The position numbers and the translations under genes are program-made. Shown here piece by piece: positions 1 to 7,720 of a stretch of 8,098 nucleotides of DNA. Under the pieces are notes generated by a model, which saw only the letters and a list, made by a program, of their open reading frames with translations, was not told the origin of the DNA and made no database searches. Within the stretch, counting starts at the first letter, position 1, and the number at the start of each line of letters is the position of its first letter. Source of the DNA: Cytophagaceae bacterium (GTDB lineage: Bacteria; Bacteroidota; Bacteroidia; Cytophagales; Spirosomataceae); NCBI GenBank assembly GCA_947471105.1, contig CANIYB010000094.1:1-8098 (forward strand). Reading direction: 5' to 3'.

Positions 1-521
1 AAGGTAATCGCAGGGTCATGGTTGATCTGCTCGGTATACATCGATTTAATCACACATAATTCATCCGCTACTTGGGCCGTGTAAGGCAATAATTCACTAA
101 CCCAAGTTCGGTTCTCCCCATATTGTTTGAAATTATACAGGGAAGGAACGATAGGCAAAACTGCTTGATTCGCACTCATTCCCGTTAGCCTTTGACCCTT
201 GCGAACTGAATCCGGAAGGCCTTCACCAAACATGTTTTTTAAATTAGGTTTGTAGTCGAACGTCTCAAATTGAGAAGGCCCCCCACTCATAAATAAATAG
301 ACTACTCGCTTCGCTTTAGGTGCAATCTTTGGTAGCGATTCTAATATCTGATCTTGTATGGATTTTGCTTGCAAGGATTGGCCACCCAATAACACTTGCA
401 ATGCGGCGGCGCCTAAACCCATTGCTGTCTTCTGAAGAAAATTTCTTCGGTCCAAGCCCTGATCCAATGAACGGAAATCTGGATGATTTAATCGATAAGT
501 ATCTTCGTGATGATTGCCCAT
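1..521 (-). CDS. DUF1501 family protein with Tat signal, N-terminal part (cut by window edge)
   Basis: This is the first 173 codons of a DUF1501 protein; the frame is open at base 1, so the C-terminal part lies outside the window. DUF1501 proteins resemble the alkaline phosphatase/sulfatase superfamily, are usually about 400-500 residues long and are typically encoded beside PSD1 proteins; their reaction is not established. Residues 24-30 read DRRNFLQ, a twin-arginine motif. It is followed by a short hydrophobic alanine/glycine/leucine stretch (about 33-50), so export by the Tat pathway as a folded, possibly metal-containing protein is likely. The family signature MSGGPSQFETFDYKP lies at about 78-92, right after the beta strand RVVYLF. 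The ATG at 521 starts 4 bp after the stop of the upstream PSD1 gene, which implies co-transcription and probably coupled translation. The family call is confident; the substrate is unknown. Confidence 0.9.
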   Translation of the reverse strand, partial: MGNHHEDTYRLNHPDFRSLDQGLDRRNFLQKTAMGLGAAALQVLLGGQSLQAKSIQDQILESLPKIAPKAKRVVYLFMSGGPSQFETFDYKPNLKNMFGEGLPDSVRKGQRLTGMSANQAVLPIVPSLYNFKQYGENRTWVSELLPYTAQVADELCVIKSMYTEQINHDPAIT

Positions 522-525
522 GTTC

Positions 526-3500
526 TTATCTTTTTGTAATCGTAGCGTCCGAATTCATGATGGTATTTGCCACCACAGCCAAAGATGCGACATAGGGTCG
601 ATCCACTTCTTTCAAATCTATTTTTGACATGCCCGCGGATAACCAACCCTTTGTCTTCTCTGGGGCTTTTTTAAATTTAGCCCACTCTATTTTTTGCAAT
701 TCAACTAAAATATTAATTTCTCCTTCTAGGGGTTCTCGGCCGGTCAACCTCACATAGGCGTCTTTAATGGATACATTTAAATTGCTTTGTTTTGACATCC
801 TGATCCCCATTTGCTTCGAGGCCTCTAGGAATGTCGGATCATTTAAAACGACCAAGGCCTGAAGTGGTGTGTTGGTTTTTTGTCGACGCACCAAACATGA
901 ACTTCGGGATGTGGCATCAAAAGTGGACATCATGGGATTTGGAACTGATCGTTTAACCACCACATACAAACTCCGCTTATAAATGGCCTGCGTTGTGTCT
1001 TGCTTATATTTATGACTATTAATTTCCCATAAGCCCTCTGGCTGATACGGATACATGCTTTTCCCGCCGATCTCTCGGTTGATCAACTCACTCGCAACCA
1101 ACGCATTATCGCGAATCATTTCCGCAGTCAAACGCGCAGAAGGACCTCGAGCTAGCATCCGATTTTCCGGGTCAAGTTCCATTAATGTAGGAGAAGCCTT
1201 AGAATCTTGTTGATATGTCTTCGACATCACCATCGACTTAATTAATTTTTTAACATCCCAACCCGTTTCTCTGAAATAGACAGCCAACCAATCTAATAAT
1301 TCAGGATGGAAAGGCATTTCACCTTGGTTTCCAAAATCCTCTGCTGTTTTTACGATACCGATTCCAAATAAATTTTGCCAAATTCGGTTAACCGCCACAC
1401 GCGATGTCAAAGGATTTCGACTGTCTGTTAACCACATCGCTAAGCCCAATCGGTTTTTAGGCAAATTAGCCGGGTACGGAAATATTTTTTCAGGGGTATT
1501 GGGAAATACCTCATCTCCAGGTGCATCATACTGACCCCTTAATAAAACATGCGCCTTCTTCGGCTTAGCCATTTCTTGCATCACCATTAACTCCTGAGTT
1601 GATTCCGTTGAATCTGAATAGGCCGTTCGTAAATTCCTTAACTCATTTTTCACCTTCAAATACTCAGAATCTACGGTCGTCGCAAAATAGTCCATGACAT
1701 GATTTGCATCCTTAAAAATAGTTTCGGGTGAGTTTTTTTGAGCAATAATCGAAACCTCATAAGGCCTTAATTCTCGGTTGTAAACTAGCACATCATCTGC
1801 ACGACCGCCCTTAAATCCTAAGCCACGCCACCAACCGCCAATCTGCAAACCGGGCTCCTGCTTTGAATAAAAAATGATATCCTTATATAACTGATCCATC
1901 GTCGTTTCCATAGCCGGCTCAGTCCCATCCATGTATAATTTTAATCCCTTGGCTTGAGAAGAGCCATCATAGGTAAGCGTCAATTGAACCCATCGATCCC
2001 GTGGAATATCATTTTTCGTGATTTTAGTAATGGCATTTGAAGGAGCTGAGTGCGCCATCATGACTTCCAAGGAATTGTTTTTTAGATATACATGGAAGCC
2101 TTTGAAATTATACAATCGCTCTGCATTGCTTTTGTGAAAAATCACCCCTTCCTTTAAATTTTTAGGGATATTCACCCAAATCCCAATGGAAAAAGGTTCT
2201 GATTTTCGAAATACTCCCACACGGTTAAAGTCACAATATACATCGCCGTCAAAGGCCAAAGCCTTCCCAGCATGACCTTCCAAAAACTGAGGAATATCCC
2301 CCGTCTTTCCAGACTCATGCTTCAAAACTCCTGTTTCCTTCTCATTTTTCAAATTGGTCAAAGTAGACTCAAAATCATAATGCGCAACTAATCCATTTTG
2401 TGGGATACTTTGCTTTTTCAATAAAATTGGGCCTTCCCCTTTTGACCAAGCATCAAAGCCTGAAGGTTTTAATGTATGCAATTTTTCCTCCGTCGTTTTA
2501 ATTTTTGCTTGAATAAAATCCATGATCGCTTGCTGCTTATCCGTCGGCAATAATAGGGTTGGCGTAGGCATATCATCATTGTATGAAATTTGACCCGCTT
2601 CCTTTACATTATTAAAAAAGCTAAACAACTGATAATAATTTTTCTGAGAAATTGGATCGTATTTATGATCGTGGCATCTCGCGCAACCCGTCGTTAAAGC
2701 TAAAAAAGCATCTCCAAAAGTGTTCGCACGATCCATTACATATTCCGTTTGAAACTCCTCTTCTACGATTCCCCCTTCTGTATTTTGCTGGTGGTTCCGA
2801 TTAAATGCCGTAGCGATCCGCATATCTTTAGTGGGATTTGGCATTAAGTCACCGGCCAACTGAAAATGTATAAATTGATCGTAGGGCATGTTTTTGTTAA
2901 AGGATTGGATCACCCAATCTCGATAGGGTGACATGTCTCTAATTCGGTCTATGGTATAACCATGAGAATCTGCAAAGCGAGCCAAGTCCAGCCATTCAGC
3001 AGCTAACTTTTCACCAAAATGAGGCGAGGCCAACAAACGATCGACTTGGATTTCAAAGGCATTAGGTCGAGAATCATTTTTGAAAAATTCAATCTCGTCA
3101 ACTGTTGGGGGCAAACCCGTTAAGTCAAAAGACAAGCGACGCAATAAAAAATTCCGAGAAGCGGATCCACTAAACTTTAAATTTTTGGTGGCCAATGCAT
3201 TTGAAATGAAATAGTCAATCGGGTTATTTTCTGTGGCAGAAGCTGGTATTTCTTTCTTAATAGGAGGCACAAAAGCCCAATGCGGTTTATATTCCGCACC
3301 ATTTTGAATCCATTTAATCAATACAGCCTTCTCTCGAGAACTTAATTCCAAATGAGATTTAGGAGATGGCATTTTATAGCTAGGATCTACTGAAAGGATG
3401 CGTTTAACTATTTCACTTTTACCTAGATTCCCCGGTACGATGGCAAATTTACCAGGGCTTTCCGGCAAACGAGAAAATGCACCTTCAGGCAAATCTAAGC

Positions 3501-3708
3501 GCAATCCTGCTTTTTGTTTTGCTTTGTCTGGACCGTGGCAAGCAAAACATTTATCAGATAAAATGGGCTTGACGTGAATATTAAAGTCTATTTCGGTAGG
3601 CAAATTTTTCAATTCCAAAGCAACCTCTTTGGGCATACCATCCTTTTCCTTGAAGCCAAAAGAAAGGAATAAACATGCACATAAGATTTGTACGAATGGA
3701 AACTTCAT
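526..3708 (-). CDS. PSD1/DUF1553 cytochrome c protein with inserted LamG domain (PSCyt1-PSCyt2-LamG-PSD1)
   Basis: This is a complete 1060-residue exported protein. A short hydrophobic N-terminus (about 4-18) should direct Sec export. The PSCyt1 domain (about 40-138) carries the haem motif CFACH at 54-58, and M113 in the MPSP segment is a plausible axial ligand. The PSCyt2/DUF1549 domain (about 162-370) includes RRLSFDLTGLPPT at 190-202 and a second haem motif, CARCH at 342-346, followed by the family-typical DHKYDPI. Residues about 437-657 look like a LamG/concanavalin-like beta-sandwich (VAHYDFES, LAFDGD, FSIGIWVNIP, LYMDG, LQIGG, ADDVLVYNREL), a fold that often binds carbohydrate. The PSD1/DUF1553 domain (about 745-1045) has NPLTSRVAVNRIWQNLFG and the late TNTPLQALVVLNDPTF segment. 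The family is abundant in Planctomycetes; its catalysis is undefined, but polysaccharide-related redox chemistry is often proposed. The gene overlaps its upstream neighbour by 1 nt and ends 4 bp before the DUF1501 start. Confidence 0.93.
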   Translation of the reverse strand: MKFPFVQILCACLFLSFGFKEKDGMPKEVALELKNLPTEIDFNIHVKPILSDKCFACHGPDKAKQKAGLRLDLPEGAFSRLPESPGKFAIVPGNLGKSEIVKRILSVDPSYKMPSPKSHLELSSREKAVLIKWIQNGAEYKPHWAFVPPIKKEIPASATENNPIDYFISNALATKNLKFSGSASRNFLLRRLSFDLTGLPPTVDEIEFFKNDSRPNAFEIQVDRLLASPHFGEKLAAEWLDLARFADSHGYTIDRIRDMSPYRDWVIQSFNKNMPYDQFIHFQLAGDLMPNPTKDMRIATAFNRNHQQNTEGGIVEEEFQTEYVMDRANTFGDAFLALTTGCARCHDHKYDPISQKNYYQLFSFFNNVKEAGQISYNDDMPTPTLLLPTDKQQAIMDFIQAKIKTTEEKLHTLKPSGFDAWSKGEGPILLKKQSIPQNGLVAHYDFESTLTNLKNEKETGVLKHESGKTGDIPQFLEGHAGKALAFDGDVYCDFNRVGVFRKSEPFSIGIWVNIPKNLKEGVIFHKSNAERLYNFKGFHVYLKNNSLEVMMAHSAPSNAITKITKNDIPRDRWVQLTLTYDGSSQAKGLKLYMDGTEPAMETTMDQLYKDIIFYSKQEPGLQIGGWWRGLGFKGGRADDVLVYNRELRPYEVSIIAQKNSPETIFKDANHVMDYFATTVDSEYLKVKNELRNLRTAYSDSTESTQELMVMQEMAKPKKAHVLLRGQYDAPGDEVFPNTPEKIFPYPANLPKNRLGLAMWLTDSRNPLTSRVAVNRIWQNLFGIGIVKTAEDFGNQGEMPFHPELLDWLAVYFRETGWDVKKLIKSMVMSKTYQQDSKASPTLMELDPENRMLARGPSARLTAEMIRDNALVASELINREIGGKSMYPYQPEGLWEINSHKYKQDTTQAIYKRSLYVVVKRSVPNPMMSTFDATSRSSCLVRRQKTNTPLQALVVLNDPTFLEASKQMGIRMSKQSNLNVSIKDAYVRLTGREPLEGEINILVELQKIEWAKFKKAPEKTKGWLSAGMSKIDLKEVDRPYVASLAVVANTIMNSDATITKR

Positions 3709-3710
3709 TA
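3706..3710 (-). promoter_or_regulatory. TAATG stop-start overlap (translational coupling site)
   Basis: On the minus strand the stop TAA of the DUF2231-cytochrome gene (3710-3708) shares its last A with the ATG (3708-3706) of the PSD1 gene. Such overlaps usually allow a terminating ribosome to reinitiate, which keeps two products in fixed proportion. No Shine-Dalgarno sequence is seen nearby, as is common in Bacteroidota. The overlap is seen directly; the coupling is inferred. Confidence 0.75.
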
Positions 3711-5120
3711 ATTTGAATCTAGACGTTTAGGTAAAATTGTATCGGCTAATTTAAAAGTAAATTGGCCAGATTCAATCTTTAATTTAGGCCTCTTCTTTTT
3801 TAACTCATTTATTCCGCTTTCAGAAACCTTTGTATCCCAAAGATATAAAACTTTTAAACGTTGACATTCTGCCAACTTCATTAAACCAACATCCGTAATC
3901 TTGGTCCCATAAAGATTCAATTGCTCGAGTTTGCCTAAGTCTTTAAAAATTTCCAAATCAACATCTTTCAAATTCGTATGACCTAGATTTAAAATTCTTA
4001 GGTTTGAAAAATCTCGAATGGCGGAAAAATCAATTTGATAAAAATCAGTTAATTTCAATTCCGACACATGGGTTTTTATCGATTTCGATTGCGCCAATAA
4101 AGCATTGAAGTCAGATTTGACATTAATGAAATTCAGGCTAATCCATTGGTTTTTTGCTCCCGAAGAAACGATACTAATTTTCGCTTCCTTTAATATACTT
4201 AAAGTTGAATTTTCAGAAGGGCTAAGTGGTGCTATATCCATTTGTTTTTCTACAGGAATCAGATCTGAATTGGGTAAATCAATGGCCTGGCTACTCAATT
4301 CACTAGATGCTAAAACCATTTTTTGTTCCACCTCGCCAAAAGGGGCGCCCGTTGAAATCCATTTCTCAATCAATTGTATTTCCAGTAAAGTCAATTGCTT
4401 TTTGCCCGCTGGCGGCATATGAAGATCATCGTCCTCAGGCAAAATTAAATTCGCATATAAATGACTTTTTAAGGAATTTCCAGGGATGAATACACGACCA
4501 TGTTTGCCTCCCTTTCGAATAAAAAATTCAGAATCTAAACGCAGTCCACCCTTCTTTTTTTGAATGGAATGACATGAGTAGCACTTCGACTTTAATATAG
4601 GGACAATTTGATCCTCATAGGGATAGAAATAGGATTTAGTTTCTCCTTGAGAATTTTCAATTTTTAACAATCGCCTATTTTTCGTTTGGATGGTGACAGA
4701 CGAGTCTGCCGTCGGCTTTAAAAAGTAACCTTCACCGTACGTTAAAATGGATCCATAATGACCAGTGACAATTATTAAAATCAATAAAACGCCGAACAGA
4801 TAATTCCGATAGCGAATACAAAAATAGGAGGCGAGCGCTAGGATAAAGGTGGCGATACCAGACCAGCGGTGAAAAAAAACAATCTCAGCATTGTAATCAC
4901 CGCTTGAAGCTAAAAGCCAACCAGCTAGGCAAGAGATACCAGCGAAAATACTTCCAATCAATACGAGGATAGTAATCGAAGAATTAAAATCCTTTTTTGA
5001 AAAAATTTGAAAAAATTGAAGGGCAATGGCCATCAGAAGAATTCCAATGGGGAAGTGGATCAATAGTGGATGCAATTGACCTACAAACTCAGAAAAAAGC
5101 GCAAGCCTTGTGATTTCCAT
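3708..5120 (-). CDS. DUF2231-type membrane protein fused to a c-type cytochrome (PSCyt1-like) domain and C-terminal leucine-rich repeats
   Basis: This is a complete protein of 470 residues from the ATG at 5120. A TTG two codons earlier (5126) also opens the frame, but ATG is preferred and leaves 9 bp after the upstream stop. Four hydrophobic segments lie at about 17-40, 48-71, 86-104 and 107-123. The first contains HPLLIHFPIG, typical of DUF2231. Positive charges in the first and third loops (SKKD, RYR) and an acidic second loop (GDYNAE) predict N-out/C-out topology, so the rest is periplasmic. Residues about 165-260 form a PSCyt1-like cytochrome domain with haem motif CYSCH at 180-184, GGLRLD at 191-196, and HMPPAG at 234-239, where M235 is a likely axial ligand. 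A less conserved linker is followed by leucine-rich repeats (about 353-450; LRILNLGHTNLKD, LEQLNLYGTKITD, LKVLYLWDTKVSE). I infer a membrane-anchored electron-transfer and docking partner for the PSD1 protein encoded next. Confidence 0.88.
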   Translation of the reverse strand: MEITRLALFSEFVGQLHPLLIHFPIGILLMAIALQFFQIFSKKDFNSSITILVLIGSIFAGISCLAGWLLASSGDYNAEIVFFHRWSGIATFILALASYFCIRYRNYLFGVLLILIIVTGHYGSILTYGEGYFLKPTADSSVTIQTKNRRLLKIENSQGETKSYFYPYEDQIVPILKSKCYSCHSIQKKKGGLRLDSEFFIRKGGKHGRVFIPGNSLKSHLYANLILPEDDDLHMPPAGKKQLTLLEIQLIEKWISTGAPFGEVEQKMVLASSELSSQAIDLPNSDLIPVEKQMDIAPLSPSENSTLSILKEAKISIVSSGAKNQWISLNFINVKSDFNALLAQSKSIKTHVSELKLTDFYQIDFSAIRDFSNLRILNLGHTNLKDVDLEIFKDLGKLEQLNLYGTKITDVGLMKLAECQRLKVLYLWDTKVSESGINELKKKRPKLKIESGQFTFKLADTILPKRLDSN

Positions 5121-5129
5121 AGGCAATAC

Positions 5130-5903
5130 CTATTCATATATACCTTTGGCTATTTTTTCGCTGATTGATTTTGGAGCTACCCATGCTAAAAATGCACCCA
5201 ACTTATTTATAAAACCGGTGATAACTTCAGGTTTTTTTGCAAACATCCCGTCAACTGCCATTTTAGCCACGGATTCAGCCGTCATGGTTATTTTTTTAGC
5301 TGCATTCCTAGCTTTGTCGGGTAAATTAGCTCGGTCATTAAATGAACTGGTCGTTGCCCCTGGACTGACAGCCGTCACCGATATACCTTTCTCTTTCCAT
5401 TCGTGAAACAATCCACGAGAGAAGTTCAAAACAAATACTTTCGTGGCTGCATATAAACTCATCAGCGGTATGGCTTGATAGGCCGTTGAGCTAGCAATAT
5501 TGAGTACATACGCCTGACCCTTTCCAGTGAGCATGGGATAAAATGTATGGCAAGCTTCTACCAATGCATTCATATTGACCTGCATCATTTGTTGGTTTTC
5601 AACAAATGAGTACGATTCAAATTCCCCCACTAAACCATAGCCCGCATTGTTGACCAGAATTCGCAAATCCACTTGCTTTTCCAAAACCCAATGATATATA
5701 CGAGTCACTGAACCTTGATCACTTAAATCTGCCACTAGGTAGTCAACCGCATTGGCATATTTTTTTTCAATCGCCTCTTTAACTTGTTGGAGTTCATAGG
5801 AATTTCGCGCGACTATCAATAAATCATAGCCACGCGAAGCCAACTCATTGGCTATTTCTTTTCCAATCCCTTTACTAGCCCCAGTAATTAATGCGTAAGA
5901 CAT
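5130..5903 (-). CDS. Classical short-chain dehydrogenase/reductase (SDR, DltE/COG0300-like)
   Basis: This is a complete 257-residue cytoplasmic oxidoreductase of normal length for a classical SDR. The Rossmann cofactor motif TGASKGIG spans 7-14, D59 of the VADLSD segment should contact the adenine, and NNAG is at 85-88. The full catalytic tetrad is present: N110, S138 (NIASS), Y151 and K155 (YAATK). PG at 181-182 follows the active site as usual. An arginine (R33) in VARN after beta-2 suggests NADPH preference, which is an inference. The hydrophobic C-terminal tail (about 231-257) is typical of the COG0300 group, which acts on varied carbonyl or hydroxyl substrates, so the substrate cannot be named. 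The gene starts just after the terminator of the TPR gene and its TAG stop lies 9 bp before the membrane cytochrome gene, which it probably leads in an operon. A functional link to that envelope system is unproven. Confidence 0.9.
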   Translation of the reverse strand: MSYALITGASKGIGKEIANELASRGYDLLIVARNSYELQQVKEAIEKKYANAVDYLVADLSDQGSVTRIYHWVLEKQVDLRILVNNAGYGLVGEFESYSFVENQQMMQVNMNALVEACHTFYPMLTGKGQAYVLNIASSTAYQAIPLMSLYAATKVFVLNFSRGLFHEWKEKGISVTAVSPGATTSSFNDRANLPDKARNAAKKITMTAESVAKMAVDGMFAKKPEVITGFINKLGAFLAWVAPKSISEKIAKGIYE

Positions 5904-5923
5904 AAATAATATTCTTTATGATG

Positions 5924-5950
5924 AAAAAAAGCTGCTCAATGAGCAGCTTT
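5924..5950 (-). terminator. Rho-independent terminator of the TPR gene
   Basis: On the minus strand a perfect 10-bp stem (AAAGCTGCTC / GAGCAGCTTT) closes a 3-nt ATT loop and runs straight into a seven-T tract (5930-5924). It begins 4 bp after the TAA stop of the TPR gene (5957-5955). This is a textbook intrinsic terminator. Its last T lies only 20 bp upstream of the SDR start codon. Read on the plus strand the stem is followed by only a short T stretch, so the minus-strand direction is preferred. Confidence 0.9.
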
Positions 5951-5954
5951 AATC

Positions 5955-7676
5955 TTATTTCTTGGGAGCAACAGCGCCAGGAGCAGCTGCTGCTGGTGCC
6001 GGGTTAAAGTATGCTTTTATATCAGGGTCATCTGCTTTAATCTCCTGAGCTTTGGTGAACAAATCTTTCACTTTAGCCTCATCCTTGGTTACAGATAAAT
6101 GATATCCACCTAAAAACTTATATGCCTCAAATAATTGATTCTTATCTTCTTTGTATTGAGTGCTTTTTTCAGCTTTTAATTGATCTACTACCGCGATGAA
6201 TTTTTCATAGTAAGGAGCGCCTAACCATTTCGTTCCATCGTAATCGATAAAGTTGTTAGCCCGCGCACGGTTAATGTAAAATGGAGGCCATTTGTCATTC
6301 ACCGAAATAGACTTGGCAAACATAGAATCAGCGCGCATCGCCATGGCTGGTCGGCCAATCGTATCAGCTTTATTGATATAGGCTGCCGTTAAATATAAAT
6401 CCATGGCTACTTTAAAATAATCTCCTGATCCAACTGTTTGTGCTCTTTTCACTTTCCATTCAATTGATTTATTTCCAGCAACAGAAGCATCTAAATATCT
6501 TTTTTGCTTGTATCGGATGTCATGAATTAACGAGTAAACATTATTATTGGTATCCAAAGGCGCGGCCTTTTCCATGTAAGCAATGGCTAAAGAATCTTTT
6601 CCTAAACCTTGATATCCTTTACCAAAATATAGATCATCCATAAAGTAAGGCTTAACCCCCTTTTTCACCATCCCATCTAAATTGTCAATACCTTGTTGGA
6701 AATTCCCCATTTCAACGTGTGAATACCCACGCATACGGTAAATATCATTATCACGAACTCCACGCTTATCCGCCTCATCCGTATATTTCATCGCTCCATC
6801 ATAATCCTTAGAAAGGAAAAGTAATTTGGCTGTTTCCATCGTTACTTCTGGAGTAGCTTCCGCTTTTTCAATATACTTTCTAAAATACCTAGAAGCATTT
6901 TTGTACTGACCACCAATAATCAGATACTCACCATAACGACGATGACCTGGAGCATAATTTGAATCTAAGTCCAAAGCCTCCTTGTAACGGGCTTGTGTTT
7001 CTTTATAATTTTTTCCTCTCAAATAAACGGTACCAATTTTAACCTTTGCTTTTACATTTCGTGGATCCTGTGCAATAGCCGCTTCATAAGCTGTCACCGC
7101 ATTTCCTCCATCATTTTTAATTAAATAAGCATCTCCTTTAACAATGTAATGCTCTGGCGCAGGTAATTTTTTATCCTTTAACATACGCTCTTGTATCACA
7201 TCAATTAAACGTATGGCTTCCCCTGGATCATTGTTATTTGCGTTAAAGCTTTCCTCTTTTCCTAAAATATAATACATGGAATAAGCCTCCGCTATGCGAT
7301 ATAAAACATCAATGTTTTTTGATTTTGTATCGGCTATAATTTTGTCGAATTCCACTTTAGCTGCCGAAACGTTATTTTGACCCACTAAAATGGAAGCTAA
7401 GCCTACTTGATTTAAAGGATTTTTAAGATCCGCAGCTTTCCCTTTTTCAAAAGTAGCTTTGGCATTATCCCAATCGCGTAAATTCAAATAGTATAAACCT
7501 AAATTGAAGTAATTATCACCCGTAGGAGCAGAAGCCACAAGTCCTTCAAAAACTTGTTTAGCCCTACTTGGCTGATGTCGATCTAAAAAACGAAAACCGT
7601 CTTGTACCGTTTGACTAAATGCTACGTTGGATATCAATAATCCTACACCCAATATCCATGATTTAAATTTCATCAT
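5955..7676 (-). CDS. Exported tetratricopeptide-repeat protein
   Basis: This is a complete 573-residue protein. The N-terminus is a Sec signal peptide: KFK, a hydrophobic core (about 8-20), and a likely cut after S21 (AFS/Q), so the mature protein is periplasmic or envelope-associated. Two ATG codons stand in tandem (7676 and 7673); either could be used. Most of the chain is helical TPR-like repeats. Clear examples lie at about 55-88 (NYFNLGLYYLNLRDWDNA), 174-207 (GNAVTAYEAAIAQDP), 208-241 (GTVYLRGKNYKETQARYKEA), 242-275 and 345-378. The C-terminus ends in an Ala/Pro-rich low-complexity tail (about 559-573). TPR proteins are protein-binding scaffolds with no enzymatic role of their own. It follows a PstS-like gene, an order I recall from Bacteroidota loci that also encode ExbB/ExbD/TonB proteins, which suggests a part in envelope energy coupling. 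That is recall, not visible here. A strong terminator closes the gene. Confidence 0.88.
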   Translation of the reverse strand: MMKFKSWILGVGLLISNVAFSQTVQDGFRFLDRHQPSRAKQVFEGLVASAPTGDNYFNLGLYYLNLRDWDNAKATFEKGKAADLKNPLNQVGLASILVGQNNVSAAKVEFDKIIADTKSKNIDVLYRIAEAYSMYYILGKEESFNANNNDPGEAIRLIDVIQERMLKDKKLPAPEHYIVKGDAYLIKNDGGNAVTAYEAAIAQDPRNVKAKVKIGTVYLRGKNYKETQARYKEALDLDSNYAPGHRRYGEYLIIGGQYKNASRYFRKYIEKAEATPEVTMETAKLLFLSKDYDGAMKYTDEADKRGVRDNDIYRMRGYSHVEMGNFQQGIDNLDGMVKKGVKPYFMDDLYFGKGYQGLGKDSLAIAYMEKAAPLDTNNNVYSLIHDIRYKQKRYLDASVAGNKSIEWKVKRAQTVGSGDYFKVAMDLYLTAAYINKADTIGRPAMAMRADSMFAKSISVNDKWPPFYINRARANNFIDYDGTKWLGAPYYEKFIAVVDQLKAEKSTQYKEDKNQLFEAYKFLGGYHLSVTKDEAKVKDLFTKAQEIKADDPDIKAYFNPAPAAAAPGAVAPKK

Positions 7677-7720
7677 TGTAAATTTTAATTTTTTGCTAAA
7701 ATATTTTTTCCTAAGGCTTA

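Noticed and set aside
320..595. Plus-strand frame of 91 codons over the DUF1501/PSD1 junction
   Set aside because: It is antisense to the Tat-signal start of the DUF1501 gene and the end of the PSD1 gene, both strongly supported. Its product has no recognisable domain.
3706..3710. A frameshift between the DUF2231-cytochrome and PSD1 genes
   Set aside because: Both proteins have complete domain sets and their own N- or C-terminal ends; the TAATG arrangement is a normal operon overlap, not a broken gene.
4105..4489. Two overlapping plus-strand frames (105 and 60 codons)
   Set aside because: Both are antisense to the cytochrome domain and linker of the DUF2231 protein, overlap each other in different frames and resemble no known protein.
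5121..5126. TTG at 5126 as the start of the DUF2231-cytochrome gene
   Set aside because: An ATG two codons downstream (5120) is a better start, and the two extra residues add nothing. TTG use cannot be fully excluded.
5110..5406. Plus-strand frame of 98 codons
   Set aside because: It is antisense to the C-terminal part of the SDR, which has all catalytic motifs; the product is an artefact of the opposite strand.
5901..5908. TATTTATG as a -7 promoter box for the SDR gene
   Set aside because: It has one mismatch to TAnnTTTG and includes the SDR start codon itself, so transcription would begin after the ATG.
6440..6643. Plus-strand frame of 67 codons inside the TPR gene
   Set aside because: It is short, antisense to clear TPR-like coding sequence and without family resemblance.
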